Part shown: positions 47,078 through 55,109 of the stretch, in pieces | Layout of the letters: every line of letters starts with the position of its first letter | Numbering within the stretch: position 1 is the stretch's first letter | The notes under the pieces: model-generated | Told to the model about the DNA's origin: nothing | What the model saw: only the letters and a program-made list of their open reading frames with translations | The model's database searches: none | Virus record (IMG/VR): IMGVR_UViG_3300027850_000003 | Span: 1-64,000 of that record | DNA length: 64,000 nucleotides | Origin: a virus | Direction: 5' to 3' (one strand) | Program-made: the position numbers and the translations under genes

Positions 47078-47491
47078 TTAGAGCCCGTGGGCAAACTCTA
47101 AATATTGCTTTTCGATATCGCAAATATTCCCATTGACTACTTCTTTAACAAGGTCAACATTAACCTCCTCCCACGTCAAATCTTTCGACAATTGTACAAC
47201 GACTGGACGAGGGTTAGACATTATCTCCTGCCCTACTTCTGTTAGCGCTACAAAAGTGTTTTCGACAATAGCAAAGTGATAATCTACAATCTGCGAAGAA
47301 AGCTGTATATACTCCATTTCAGCACCTGAGATGTTCCCTTTGGCACACTCTAATTCGAGATCAACTTCAACTTCTGAGGAAATAAAGTCTTTTGAAAGTT
47401 TTAAGACGATTGGGCGAGGGGATTTCATAACTTCGACACCAAACCGAGAGTTTGCTACTAAGTCGTTGTCTAAGATTTTAAAGTGACGCAT
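47078..47491 (-). CDS. Hypothetical protein with internal tandem duplication, 137 aa
   Basis: Two halves match: VEVMKSPRPIVLKLSKDF with VEVDLELECAKGNISGAEMEYI (about 19-65) and QEIMSNPRPVVVQLSKDL with VNVDLVKEVVNGNICDIEKQYL (about 88-135). Each is a P-R-P-(I/V)-V strand-helix unit. Function unknown; the duplication suggests a repeat-type binding protein. Confidence 0.6.
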   Translation of the reverse strand: MRHFKILDNDLVANSRFGVEVMKSPRPIVLKLSKDFISSEVEVDLELECAKGNISGAEMEYIQLSSQIVDYHFAIVENTFVALTEVGQEIMSNPRPVVVQLSKDLTWEEVNVDLVKEVVNGNICDIEKQYLEFAHGL

Positions 47492-47544
47492 TTTCTTTAT
47501 CTTTCTAGTGTTAGATTACTACTGATTGCAGTAAAAACTAGAAT

Positions 47545-47594
47545 GCTCTAACTAAGACTTTCACTTAGTTGTAAGATATAAGAACCTATAGAGC
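47545..47594 (-). ncRNA. tRNA-like three-way junction T2
   Basis: Minus strand: GCTCTA - TAGG TTCTTATAT CTTA - CAA - CTAAG TGAAAGT CTTAG - T - TAGAGC. A 6-bp closing stem, a 4-bp D-arm-like hairpin (one G-T pair) and a 5-bp T-arm-like hairpin. Same plan as T8, T10 and T11 with different stem sequences. Confidence 0.6.
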
Positions 47595-47619
47595 GATTAG
47601 AATTAGGCGTTAAGTGTGA

Positions 47620-47991
47620 TTAATACCAGAGATTGTAATAGAACGACGCGTCTATACCAGCCTTCTCTGGATCGAAGTCAATATCTTGCCACTCCAACGC
47701 AGCGATACTAGGATGAACGAGCCACCAAACCCCATCAATTATCTCTCCGTAGCTACAGGTGCTTTCGACATAAAATTCTTTCCAATCTTCTTGTTCGATT
47801 AAGTTCTTGGCGAAGGATATCTTCTCGGAACTTTCTTCCGATCTCAGTAAATGTAATGCTTGCTCGGTAGCAATCAATTCTCGTTCTTTACTAAATACAA
47901 AATCCATTATTTTCTCCTGCGTTTTTTTACTAGCATCGTCAGTGATAAAGTAGTAATCTTTACCAGACACCTCCTTTAGGTGTTTCAGCAA
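47620..47991 (-). CDS. Hypothetical protein, 123 aa
   Basis: Not recognised. Helical first half (EKIMDFVFSKERELIATEQA, LHLLRSEESSEKISFAKNLI), aromatic second half (IIDGVWWLVHPSIAALEWQD). Part of the 46-58 kb orphan operon. Confidence 0.5.
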   Translation of the reverse strand: MLKHLKEVSGKDYYFITDDASKKTQEKIMDFVFSKERELIATEQALHLLRSEESSEKISFAKNLIEQEDWKEFYVESTCSYGEIIDGVWWLVHPSIAALEWQDIDFDPEKAGIDASFYYNLWY

Positions 47992-48084
47992 TTATTAGTA
48001 CAGCGATCTACAAGCCCTTTTAATGTTCTCGCTGATAGTGAGCAATGTAGTCAAATTTAGAGGTTGTAAAGCTGGTGAGATTGT

Positions 48085-48267
48085 TTATCCTAGCACGTTA
48101 GAGTCGATTATTAACTCACGGGTTATCAATTTGAATTGTCGCCGTCCAGTACGGGAGGCATCACGCTTTACCCAACACATTGTACGCGATTTTTTGGTTG
48201 ATATTTTAGCGTCTGAGATGCTGTAGTTACGTCCGTTTAATAATTTGTGATAGTTCCCCTTCATCAT
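48085..48267 (-). CDS. Hypothetical basic protein, 60 aa
   Basis: Start taken at ATG 48265-48267 because AAGGAG lies 9 nt upstream; a longer frame to 48330 would run into the tRNA-like element T3. Basic (MMKGNYHKLLNGRNYSISDA, KISTKKSRTMCWVKRDASRT, GRRQFKLITRELIIDSNVLG); could bind nucleic acid. Confidence 0.55.
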   Translation of the reverse strand: MMKGNYHKLLNGRNYSISDAKISTKKSRTMCWVKRDASRTGRRQFKLITRELIIDSNVLG

Positions 48268-48319
48268 AGTTAGTCTCCTTTGAAGTAGATAATCCCTTAA
48301 CTGAGTTGTTAAGAGGAAG

Positions 48320-48370
48320 AGTCTAGCCAAGAATCGAACTTGGTTGTTAAATTACCATTAACTCTAGACT
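48320..48370 (-). ncRNA. tRNA-like three-way junction T3
   Basis: Minus strand: AGTCTAG - A - GTTAA TGGTAAT TTAAC - AA - CCAAG TTCGATT CTTGG - CTAGACT. The 7-bp closing stem is perfect, the D-arm-like hairpin has 5 bp and a GG-containing loop, and the T-arm matches a canonical tRNA T-arm. Only the anticodon arm is missing. The best single example in the window. Confidence 0.65.
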
Positions 48371-48381
48371 TATGAGATAGA

Positions 48382-48579
48382 TTAAGTAGTCATGTTTGTG
48401 CTAATTTTGCCTAACTTAAATTTTACATGAAGATAGAATCCATCATCAAAATGTCCAATGCAGAAAATATTAGACCCAAAATACATAGTGGTTTGTACTT
48501 CAGAATCGCAGTAAACTCCTAGTCTTAATTTGTCAACGCAAAAATGGAAAGAACCGTCATTTTTTACAGTGAGTTTCAT
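48382..48579 (-). CDS. Hypothetical beta-rich protein, 65 aa, paralogue of 55985-56191
   Basis: MKLTVKNDGSFHFCVDKLRL and YCDSEVQTTMYFGSNIFCIG align with MTLIVTANGSIDLFSDALNV and MYTDDGRFNVYYKSNFVDVG of the 55985 gene. Small all-beta protein; function unknown. Leader hairpin F is 23 nt upstream. Confidence 0.55.
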   Translation of the reverse strand: MKLTVKNDGSFHFCVDKLRLGVYCDSEVQTTMYFGSNIFCIGHFDDGFYLHVKFKLGKISTNMTT

Positions 48580-48601
48580 TGTGACTCCTAAGTGGTAGAT
48601 A

Positions 48602-48624
48602 ACTAGGTTAGTTACTTCCCTAGT
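48602..48624 (-). promoter_or_regulatory. Leader hairpin of the 11-nt-loop family (copy F)
   Basis: Minus strand: ACTAGG - GAAGTAACTAA - CCTAGT, 6-bp stem, 23 nt upstream of the ATG at 48579 with TTAGGAG between. Confidence 0.6.
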
Positions 48625-48664
48625 ATTTCTTATCTCAACTAATTGATGCGGGGATAACCTCTTT

Positions 48665-48994
48665 TCATGTATTAGATAATGGTTTATACCTTAATTCAAA
48701 CCTTTGGACAGCCTCAAATAAAGGGATGTTAAACCTGCTATCACTATTCCATCCTGCTACAACCTGATTATTTCTGATATAGATATTAAACGATTGAAAT
48801 GTATCAGGAAGCGAACCAAAATTTAAGCAAAGAGGGAGAATTTCTAATGCTTTTTTAGTAGGTTTTGTCAGACTCCCAGTATCTATCAAGCTTTTAATCA
48901 GTTTAATTCTTTCGATAGAGAAAACTTGAAATCCAGTGTCAATCAGAGCAGGAAATAATTGCGCGTGAAGTCCAGTGAGTTTTTGAGTAGACAT
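48665..48994 (-). CDS. Hypothetical protein, 109 aa
   Basis: Start taken at ATG 48992-48994 with AAGGAG 7 nt upstream. A longer in-frame start at 49037-49039 would add MTLNYSVHLPLRRII from the conserved leader block. Helical/aromatic (LHAQLFPALIDTGFQVFSIE, FNIYIRNNQVVAGWNSDSRF). Not recognised. Confidence 0.55.
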   Translation of the reverse strand: MSTQKLTGLHAQLFPALIDTGFQVFSIERIKLIKSLIDTGSLTKPTKKALEILPLCLNFGSLPDTFQSFNIYIRNNQVVAGWNSDSRFNIPLFEAVQRFELRYKPLSNT

Positions 48995-49023
48995 GATAAT
49001 TCTCCTTAGTGGTAAATGAACAG

Positions 49024-49046
49024 AATAGTTTAACGTCATTGCGGAC
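49024..49046 (-). promoter_or_regulatory. Conserved leader sequence with possible MTLNY leader peptide (copy 2)
   Basis: Differs from 36504-36526 at one of 23 positions. Here the ATG inside the block is in frame with the 48665-48994 gene, so it could add 15 residues or act as an upstream start. Both copies are about 30-45 nt before the AAGGAG- or TAGGAG-led start. Confidence 0.5.
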
Positions 49047-49075
49047 TAAATATTCTCGAAGCAAGGCTCTACGAG

Positions 49076-49465
49076 CTAAATCTCTCTTATCTCAACTAAT
49101 TGATATGGAGATAAGCCTTCCTCAGTTAGCCAGTCTCCGTTCAACTGTTTCTCTGCACAATCTAACGCAGAAGAGAGCGAGTCGAACTCCTCATCTTCCA
49201 CATAATATTTCTGCACTCCCACAAAGGAATGTTCTAAATAGACTACATATTCTCCGGCTCTCCTTAGACTTAAATTTGCATTTAAGACCAACTCAAAAAT
49301 CTTGTCTAAGTCGTCATCTTCCCAAAACTCTTGGTTAGTTGTTAACTGAAAATCAAACCAGTTACTGTTATCTTTAACTTCCACTTTGACGATATGTGGG
49401 GAGTTAAGCAAGTCTATTTCTAAACAAGCCACTATTTCTGGAATTATTTCTGAGTAGTTTAACAC
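49076..49465 (-). CDS. Hypothetical acidic protein, 129 aa
   Basis: Not recognised. Acidic, alternating beta and helical segments (VEVKDNSNWFDFQLTTNQEF, GEYVVYLEHSFVGVQKYYVE, SLSSALDCAEKQLNGDWLTE). Ribosome site is poor. Confidence 0.5.
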   Translation of the reverse strand: MLNYSEIIPEIVACLEIDLLNSPHIVKVEVKDNSNWFDFQLTTNQEFWEDDDLDKIFELVLNANLSLRRAGEYVVYLEHSFVGVQKYYVEDEEFDSLSSALDCAEKQLNGDWLTEEGLSPYQLVEIREI

Positions 49466-49504
49466 GTACAGAAGAAGTCATAGTGAATAAGAATTTATGA
49501 CTAA

Positions 49505-49575
49505 ACACTCTCTAGGGATTGCACCTAGTAACTGAGAAGAAATTATCCTCTAGCAGTTAGCTGATTTTAGAGTGT
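49505..49575 (-). ncRNA. tRNA-like element T4, nearly full cloverleaf
   Basis: Minus strand: closing stem ACACTCT / AGAGTGT (7 bp, perfect), a weak D-arm region, a 5-bp hairpin AGAGG ATAATTT CTTCT in the anticodon-arm position, and T-arm CTAGG TGCAATC CCTAG. Length 71 nt is tRNA-like. Against a working tRNA: no GG in the D region, G instead of T at position 55 and T at 37. Probably a relic or a non-tRNA structure. Confidence 0.5.
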
Positions 49576-49580
49576 GAATA

Positions 49581-49630
49581 AATACTCACTAAGACTTGCA
49601 CTTAGTTGATAGCTTAGAACTAAGAGGTAA
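49581..49630 (-). ncRNA. tRNA-like element T5 (T-arm and D-arm-like hairpins)
   Basis: T-arm-like CTAAG TGCAAGT CTTAG (49589-49605) and a CTTAGTTCTAAG hairpin (49613-49624). A closing stem is not evident. It directly precedes T4 on the minus-strand transcript. Confidence 0.35.
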
Positions 49631-49634
49631 ATTA

Positions 49635-49991
49635 TTAGCTTTTTTTTGCTTTTGCTACTTTTTCATCTAGAGAATCTAAGAAACGTTCTTTTTCTTCATC
49701 TGTCATGAGATAATATAAAGTGTCTCGAATTACTTTGTTTTCTTCATTTCTTATTTTTTGTCTTTCTAAGCCTTCAACAATTCTTACTTCCTTGATTCTT
49801 TGATTAACTAGATTCTTTATTTCTTCCTCCTCATTGCAAATTGACCTCATAGTATTAGGCATATTTTCATAAGAAACTAGACTATAAGATGCCATTTTCA
49901 CTGCTAATGAACTATCTACTTCCCTCATCACTAATGTAAAAGCACTCACCAGTTCTGAATCAGTAGCCACAGAGATGTAGTTGTAAGACAT
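49635..49991 (-). CDS. Hypothetical helical protein, 118 aa
   Basis: Not recognised. Helical and charged (VSAFTLVMREVDSSLAVKMA, IKNLVNQRIKEVRIVEGLER, YLMTDEEKERFLDSLDEKVA). The end is basic. No membrane segment. Confidence 0.5.
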   Translation of the reverse strand: MSYNYISVATDSELVSAFTLVMREVDSSLAVKMASYSLVSYENMPNTMRSICNEEEEIKNLVNQRIKEVRIVEGLERQKIRNEENKVIRDTLYYLMTDEEKERFLDSLDEKVAKAKKS

Positions 49992-50054
49992 TTGAGTTTT
50001 CCTTTCACTAAGTAAGTAATTAGCCAGTTTTAAGACATAGCTAAGTCATAAGAG

Positions 50055-50645
50055 TTAATCAATAACTTCGATAAACTCTACATTAAATTTTGTCATATTC
50101 TCAAGAAACTTCTCTTGTAAATAAGGAAGTCTTGCCTCTAACCAGATTTTAAGCTCATCAACCTCTAATTTAAGAATAGTTTCTAATGAGTCCACATCAA
50201 AACTTAAGTCTAGTAAAGTATTGCTACAGAAGTATGACCTGTATTCTTCTTTTTCCGTATCACTGTGTTGCTTAGGTTCTGAGTTCTTAAAAACTCGATA
50301 CTCATTCCGATAGCACTCATAGAAATGCATAGTATTAGCTATGTAGTGCATAGGAGTTCCATCTTGACCGCATCCATGAAAAGGTATCAATGCTTTGAGT
50401 TCAGGTTTTCTTTCAACTATTAAGTCATGAATACATCCACAAGAGTCTTCTACCCATCTCTCTTTATCGTTTTCTCTTCGATAAGTTTCCCCAGTAATAT
50501 AAAAATATGGGTTAGAGTTCCCATAGATATAGTGCATCCCAAATTCAGCTGTTCCTTTATACTGAAAATAATCATCATCTTCCCAAGTACCTAAGTCTAT
50601 TAGCTGTTTAGTTTCAATACTCTTTGTTCTTTTTGTAGTGACCAT
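50055..50645 (-). CDS. Hypothetical protein, 196 aa
   Basis: Not recognised. Beta-rich with aromatic and His/Cys residues (YIYGNSNPYFYITGETYRRE, SCGCIHDLIVERKPELKALI, MHYIANTMHFYECYRNEYRV). The CGC-H and H-Y-E-C stretch may bind metal. C-terminal third helical. Confidence 0.5.
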   Translation of the reverse strand: MVTTKRTKSIETKQLIDLGTWEDDDYFQYKGTAEFGMHYIYGNSNPYFYITGETYRRENDKERWVEDSCGCIHDLIVERKPELKALIPFHGCGQDGTPMHYIANTMHFYECYRNEYRVFKNSEPKQHSDTEKEEYRSYFCSNTLLDLSFDVDSLETILKLEVDELKIWLEARLPYLQEKFLENMTKFNVEFIEVID

Positions 50646-50690
50646 GATAATTCTCCTTAAAATACCTATAAGAGCTAGGGTAAAAACTAA

Positions 50691-50709
50691 CTTAGGAGTT
50701 GCACCTAAG
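50691..50709 (-). ncRNA. T-arm-like hairpin T6
   Basis: Minus strand: CTTAGG TGCAACT CCTAAG, a perfect 6-bp stem and the T54/C56/A58 loop pattern. No closing stem recognised. Lies between the 50756 and 50645 genes. Confidence 0.4.
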
Positions 50710-50755
50710 CTTTCCAGACATATAGCCTAAAAAGAATCTCATTTAGCTGAAGTAA

Positions 50756-51046
50756 CTAAGCTAGTTTTACTAATCTATATAGGAAACTGGCAGCCTCATG
50801 AGTAATAACTTTTTCAAAAATTGAGTCATCTTCTAATTTTTCTAACGGGGATAAGCTATTTTCTACTAAGACATCAATTGATTCAAGAATTTTATTAATA
50901 TAAGCATCTTTAACTAGATTTACTACTATCTCGATAGAAGATTCTGAGTTTAGTAACCGCAATAAATCCTCAAACTCATCCTCAAAATCTTGATTTGAGA
51001 GACTAGAACAAAGCAGAGATAAAGTGATTTGGCGAATATAAGTCAT
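50756..51046 (-). CDS. Hypothetical acidic protein, 96 aa
   Basis: Not recognised. Helical (TLSLLCSSLSNQDFEDEFED, LVKDAYINKILESIDVLVEN). It sits after a possible acetyltransferase remnant. Confidence 0.5.
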   Translation of the reverse strand: MTYIRQITLSLLCSSLSNQDFEDEFEDLLRLLNSESSIEIVVNLVKDAYINKILESIDVLVENSLSPLEKLEDDSIFEKVITHEAASFLYRLVKLA

Positions 51047-51062
51047 AATAATTTTCTCTTTT

Positions 51063-51168
51063 TTAACGATAAACGTATCTTCTGCTATCTTCTTCTTGAA
51101 TGAAACCTAACCTCTCATACAAAGACTTTCTCTTATGTCCGAAACCGTCTGCATTATAGACATAAAAA
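51063..51168 (-). pseudogene. Coding-like fragment, possibly the end of a GNAT-type acetyltransferase
   Basis: A frame without a start codon reads YVYNADGFGHKRKSLYERLG, FIQEEDSRRYVYR and stops at 51063-51065. The LYERLGF pattern is typical of the end of GNAT acetyltransferases. Its 5' end runs into the T run of the terminator at 51163-51201, so only a tail is left. A TATAAT at about 51154 (minus strand) may be a promoter instead. Confidence 0.35.
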
Positions 51169-51201
51169 AATCCCCTACTCCTAATTAAAGGAATAGAGGA
51201 T
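51163..51201 (-). terminator. Strong terminator after the 51229 gene
   Basis: Minus strand: a 13-bp stem (a few G-T pairs) with a 6-nt TTAATT loop, followed by six further T. It lies 27 nt after the stop of the 266-aa gene and is the strongest terminator seen in the window. Confidence 0.8.
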
Positions 51202-51228
51202 AGGAAGATTATGAAAGGTGAGAGAGAG

Positions 51229-52029
51229 TTATGTGCTAGGTTCCTCTGTATCTGTGCTAGTGATATCGACTATCGGAGCATCGACTGCACTCTTACTCTC
51301 AGTTGTAGACTCTTCTGAAATATTTTGGTCTACTGTCTCGGATTCTATTGGTTTCTCCGTTACAGTTTCCGATGGTGGGAGAGCAGGTAAACCCTGATAA
51401 TGACGGGATAAATGCCCCAAATCAGTTTTAACTGCTAAATCAAGCTTATACTGATAGGTTTCTATCACTTCTTCGGTGCTTACTTCTAAGTTAGGAGAAG
51501 CATCACCAGTTCCTTTCTCACCTGAGATAAGGTTTGTGCGGGTTTCCAGATATGATATGTAGAAGAGGATCATCTTCACTAATCCCACTGTATAGCCGTT
51601 TGTTGCAGCGCTAGATGTTAAATGTGTATAGAAAGCATCCCCGAATACCCATTGGGCAAACAAGTCTTCTAATGAGGTAGACTCAAACTCATCATAATTT
51701 GAGTTGATAGGAAGATGGATGCGATCCACCTTATCTATATATGATGGCTCAAACGATAGCTTAACAGTAGCATTAGAGTTAACCTCAAACGTTGCTACGG
51801 TTCTTGGGATTTGATCGACCGCACTCTGATAACTGAATTTTAACAACTTTGATGTTTTGCTGGCAGTCAAAGAAATCTGTAAATATTCAGTCTTGCTATC
51901 TTTTTTTGGCTTGAAGACCTTGAAGACCTTTCCTGTTTTTTTATCTTCTTTCTTTACCATAGTCGCTGGTAGAATCGATAAACGAACGTATTCGATAGAT
52001 TGAATAGATGCGATTTTTTGGTAAGACAT
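51229..52029 (-). CDS. Hypothetical protein with disordered C-terminus, 266 aa
   Basis: N-terminal 190 residues are beta/alpha (LQISLTASKTSKLLKFSYQS, VATFEVNSNATVKLSFEPSY); the last 60 are Ser/Thr/Glu-rich and probably disordered (ETVTEKPIESETVDQNISEE). No family recognised. Higher G+C than most neighbours. Possibly co-expressed with the 972-aa gene upstream. Confidence 0.55.
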   Translation of the reverse strand: MSYQKIASIQSIEYVRLSILPATMVKKEDKKTGKVFKVFKPKKDSKTEYLQISLTASKTSKLLKFSYQSAVDQIPRTVATFEVNSNATVKLSFEPSYIDKVDRIHLPINSNYDEFESTSLEDLFAQWVFGDAFYTHLTSSAATNGYTVGLVKMILFYISYLETRTNLISGEKGTGDASPNLEVSTEEVIETYQYKLDLAVKTDLGHLSRHYQGLPALPPSETVTEKPIESETVDQNISEESTTESKSAVDAPIVDITSTDTEEPST

Positions 52030-52076
52030 AATTAGTATCCTTTGTTGATGGTTGACGGTTTACAATCCTGATATTA

Positions 52077-52113
52077 CTTAGTAGTTAGGTAGATCGTTAG
52101 ATCCGTTACTAAG
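52077..52113. promoter_or_regulatory. Intergenic hairpin between 51229 and 52162 genes
   Basis: CTTAGTA / TACTAAG, a 7-bp stem with a 23-nt loop that can form an inner GATC/GATC pairing. It lies in the leader of the 51229 gene. Confidence 0.4.
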
Positions 52114-52161
52114 CTATTAGGAATGGCTAGGATAATTTACCAGAATACCCCAGCCTATGAA

Positions 52162-55080
52162 TTAGCAGTGATTCAAAGCGTATTCTAACGCCTCTAGATG
52201 GTTAGTTAGGTTTTGGCTTATTGACTCTCTCCAGCTAGGTATGACTGTATCAAGTTTATGCTCTAGAGTGTCAATTGATAGCTGTAACAAACTCTCTATT
52301 CCCACGTTAGGCTGATAACTTTGGAAGATATCTATTAGCTGAATCTTGACTCGATAGTTCCAAGTCTGAGCTGAAGTATCTAATAAACTCCACGGTGTTA
52401 GAAGTACACCATCTGAAGTTCTAAAACCTATCTTGAGATTAGATAAAATATGTAGCTCATCAATGAATGCCCCCCAAACTATTTGCGAGTGATGTCCTCT
52501 AGTTTTGTAGTGAATACTAGCCAGTAGATCCCCAGGGTTTTTACAACTGAGAACTACTCCAGCTAACTCTAACTCTGCCTCTGATTTTGCCCATACTTTC
52601 CAGTTTTTGATCATTGCATCGAATAAAATCTGATTATCGTGTTGATCGTAAACCTCAAGAGTTAAGAGATTGACCAATTTTCCTATATTTACCTCCGAGT
52701 TTGAAGTATAAGGAATTGTGAACTTTTTAAACTCTTTTAGAACTTGTGGCAACCCTTTTGAGTTACCCGTGAACCCTAATAGATCCTTAGTAGACACTGT
52801 TTGAGTCGTTTTGTTTTCTCTCTCTCTTGAGAATAGTCGAACATTATTGTTGATAAACTTTTGACAAATAGCGTTTAGATCGCTTTGTGTTTTTTGAAGT
52901 AGATCAAAGTCTTTTCTCTCATTAGTACACTTAAGGAATGACTGCAAGTTATCCAGAGAAAAACCTAGAGATGATGAGACTTTGACTGGTATCTTACCTT
53001 GCCGTTCCTTATCTCCTATAGGTTTAGTGATTGAGATTAATTGGCGTGTTTGAATATCTCCGTTGAGATATATTTCAACTACTAGCCGTTTGTCAGTCCT
53101 AACAATCATCTCTGACTCGGAGTTAGTAAATGATTTGTCTACTTTCTCACCTTCCTTTAACCTCTTTTTGTAGAATGGGTATACAGACATTAGATGCGCT
53201 TTAATCTCATCATTAGTAGGATAATCTTCCTTAAAGTGCTTTGAGAGTATTTGTGGGATACGTCTCAACCAATTTATCACTAAAGGAATACTAGATCGCC
53301 GAGTAACTCTCTCATCCCCTAAGACTGTCATCGAATAGGTGGGCTTCTCAGTTTCTACTGTCTCAACTATCTTGATGTTGCCGAGTACATGGTATCGGTA
53401 GTAATTATCAGAGTAGCTAGATTCATGCTTTATGTAGTTCTCATTAAGCACAGATCGTATTGATTGTGTTGCTCCTAGAACATCTGTTTTATCAGGTTTT
53501 ATTCCTGATTTGATGTTAGACGTTAGTTGGTCTAATTGAGAGATGATTAGATTGACATTAGTATTAGTGTTTTTTAACTGCACTAATTCAGTTATCTGCT
53601 TAGCTATATGCTCTAACAAATCCCTAGATGGGAGTTTATCAGAAAGATAAATGGTTAAGTCTAATGGATTAGTCCTTATTGGCAGTGCGATTAGTTGCCA
53701 TTGTTGATTAGACTTCTGTACTGTTAAGATACATGGGACGTTTCCTAAGATTGTTCTTAACTGCAATTCGTGATTGTTAGTCCGGGAACCATCGATCTTG
53801 ACTGGTTTAGGTTCTACTCTCTCTGTGATTGTGGCAGGTTTGGGGGGTGATGCGGGTAAATTAGGATGATCAAAACCTTTAAACCATACCGGGGAAACTA
53901 GAAATTTTTCTTGTACTTTGTTTGCAGAAGATACATCCACTTTCTGATTTACACTATCAAGGTATCTCAGAGACTTTGAGGTTTCCCAATGATTAGAATC
54001 TTTATCCATTGGGGATAGGTGTTCTAGACCTATTTTCCACACAGAGAGATCCGGGAATATTTCAGGATCAGAAACTATTGGGTGTAAGTTATGCTCGTTA
54101 GAATCTTTGTTGAAATATGCTAAATGTCTACTCTCCGGGTCAAAGTATGCTATTTTACTCATCCCCTGCACCCACCTACTATCCACTTTCTTGAGATAGG
54201 TTTGGCACAAAAAAGTTTTTTCTTTCTCCTGCACTTTGATAATAGACGGCTCTAATAATGATGCATAGATAGGAGCCGACTCTCTCCCATTTCTTTCTAT
54301 TATCGAACCTTTGCGGTTTTTGATTTCTGCGATTTTCTGTGAGCGATGCACTACTTTTCTCAAATTGCCATCTTGATTGACTTCATAACTTACCGCCGGA
54401 TAGCAGTAAAGAGTCACGGCGTTATATTTTCCGGTTTCTAACTCCCTAATAAAATCTGACTTTTGCCCGGTGGCAGACAGTAAAGCGTTAAGGAATGGCT
54501 CGATGTCCTCATACTTTAAGATTGTTGGGATCTTGACGATCCTGTTTTCTGAATCTTTTTGCCCCATGAAGATAGGGATAGAAAGAGCTAAGTCTTCATC
54601 ATCATCATCATCAGAATTACCAGTTACTGGATCTGAAATCGTTGATTGCTCGACTATCTCAGGTGGATCAATAGGTTCCGAGTCAAAATCATCACTATCA
54701 CCATCATCATCTGAGAATAAATCACTAATCAGTCCGGAGGATACTTTTTCAGTAAACGGGGCAACAGGTGTAGTCTGATTAACCTCTGCTACTTTTTGCG
54801 GTTCATTTATACCTCCGAATAGACCAGTCTCAACACTAAACTCAACATCAACCTCAGCACCATAAATTTGTAATAGCTTTACGTCAGGCAATCTCCCTAA
54901 CGCAGTTCTTAGCTCAGAAATTTTAATCACTCTGCAAGTATCAAAAACTCTTAAAGCTTGACGATCCCATTCATAAACAACACTCTCAATCGTGAAGGTG
55001 AGTAATAGAGGATACTCCGTAAATGCAGATTTCAGAAGATTAAAACCTTCAATCTTATCTTTGATTTTGGGATTGTACAT
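52162..55080 (-). CDS. Large protein of unknown function, 972 aa
   Basis: The largest unrecognised gene. An N-terminal domain of about 100 residues, then acidic low-complexity linkers (SDLFSDDDGDSDDFDSEP, DPVTGNSDDDDDEDLALSI), a middle region with AEIKNRKGSIIERNG, a Pro-rich linker near 400 (ASPPKPATITERVEPKPVK), and two long alpha/beta regions (about 430-560 and 570-950). No Walker, polymerase or protease motif was found. In size and position it might be a tail, structural or internal protein, but this is a guess. Base composition is less AT-rich than neighbours. Confidence 0.6.
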   Translation of the reverse strand: MYNPKIKDKIEGFNLLKSAFTEYPLLLTFTIESVVYEWDRQALRVFDTCRVIKISELRTALGRLPDVKLLQIYGAEVDVEFSVETGLFGGINEPQKVAEVNQTTPVAPFTEKVSSGLISDLFSDDDGDSDDFDSEPIDPPEIVEQSTISDPVTGNSDDDDDEDLALSIPIFMGQKDSENRIVKIPTILKYEDIEPFLNALLSATGQKSDFIRELETGKYNAVTLYCYPAVSYEVNQDGNLRKVVHRSQKIAEIKNRKGSIIERNGRESAPIYASLLEPSIIKVQEKEKTFLCQTYLKKVDSRWVQGMSKIAYFDPESRHLAYFNKDSNEHNLHPIVSDPEIFPDLSVWKIGLEHLSPMDKDSNHWETSKSLRYLDSVNQKVDVSSANKVQEKFLVSPVWFKGFDHPNLPASPPKPATITERVEPKPVKIDGSRTNNHELQLRTILGNVPCILTVQKSNQQWQLIALPIRTNPLDLTIYLSDKLPSRDLLEHIAKQITELVQLKNTNTNVNLIISQLDQLTSNIKSGIKPDKTDVLGATQSIRSVLNENYIKHESSYSDNYYRYHVLGNIKIVETVETEKPTYSMTVLGDERVTRRSSIPLVINWLRRIPQILSKHFKEDYPTNDEIKAHLMSVYPFYKKRLKEGEKVDKSFTNSESEMIVRTDKRLVVEIYLNGDIQTRQLISITKPIGDKERQGKIPVKVSSSLGFSLDNLQSFLKCTNERKDFDLLQKTQSDLNAICQKFINNNVRLFSRERENKTTQTVSTKDLLGFTGNSKGLPQVLKEFKKFTIPYTSNSEVNIGKLVNLLTLEVYDQHDNQILFDAMIKNWKVWAKSEAELELAGVVLSCKNPGDLLASIHYKTRGHHSQIVWGAFIDELHILSNLKIGFRTSDGVLLTPWSLLDTSAQTWNYRVKIQLIDIFQSYQPNVGIESLLQLSIDTLEHKLDTVIPSWRESISQNLTNHLEALEYALNHC

Positions 55081-55109
55081 TTTTCTCCGATGCCTTAGTA
55101 ACAGGCTAT

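Noticed and set aside
48023-48226. 67-codon plus-strand frame
   Set aside because: Antisense to the 48085-48267 gene, which has a clear AAGGAG site.
54470-54778. Ser-rich 102-codon plus-strand frame
   Set aside because: Antisense of the acidic linker of the 972-aa gene; the Ser/Glu-rich product is a by-product of the repeated GAT/TCA codons.
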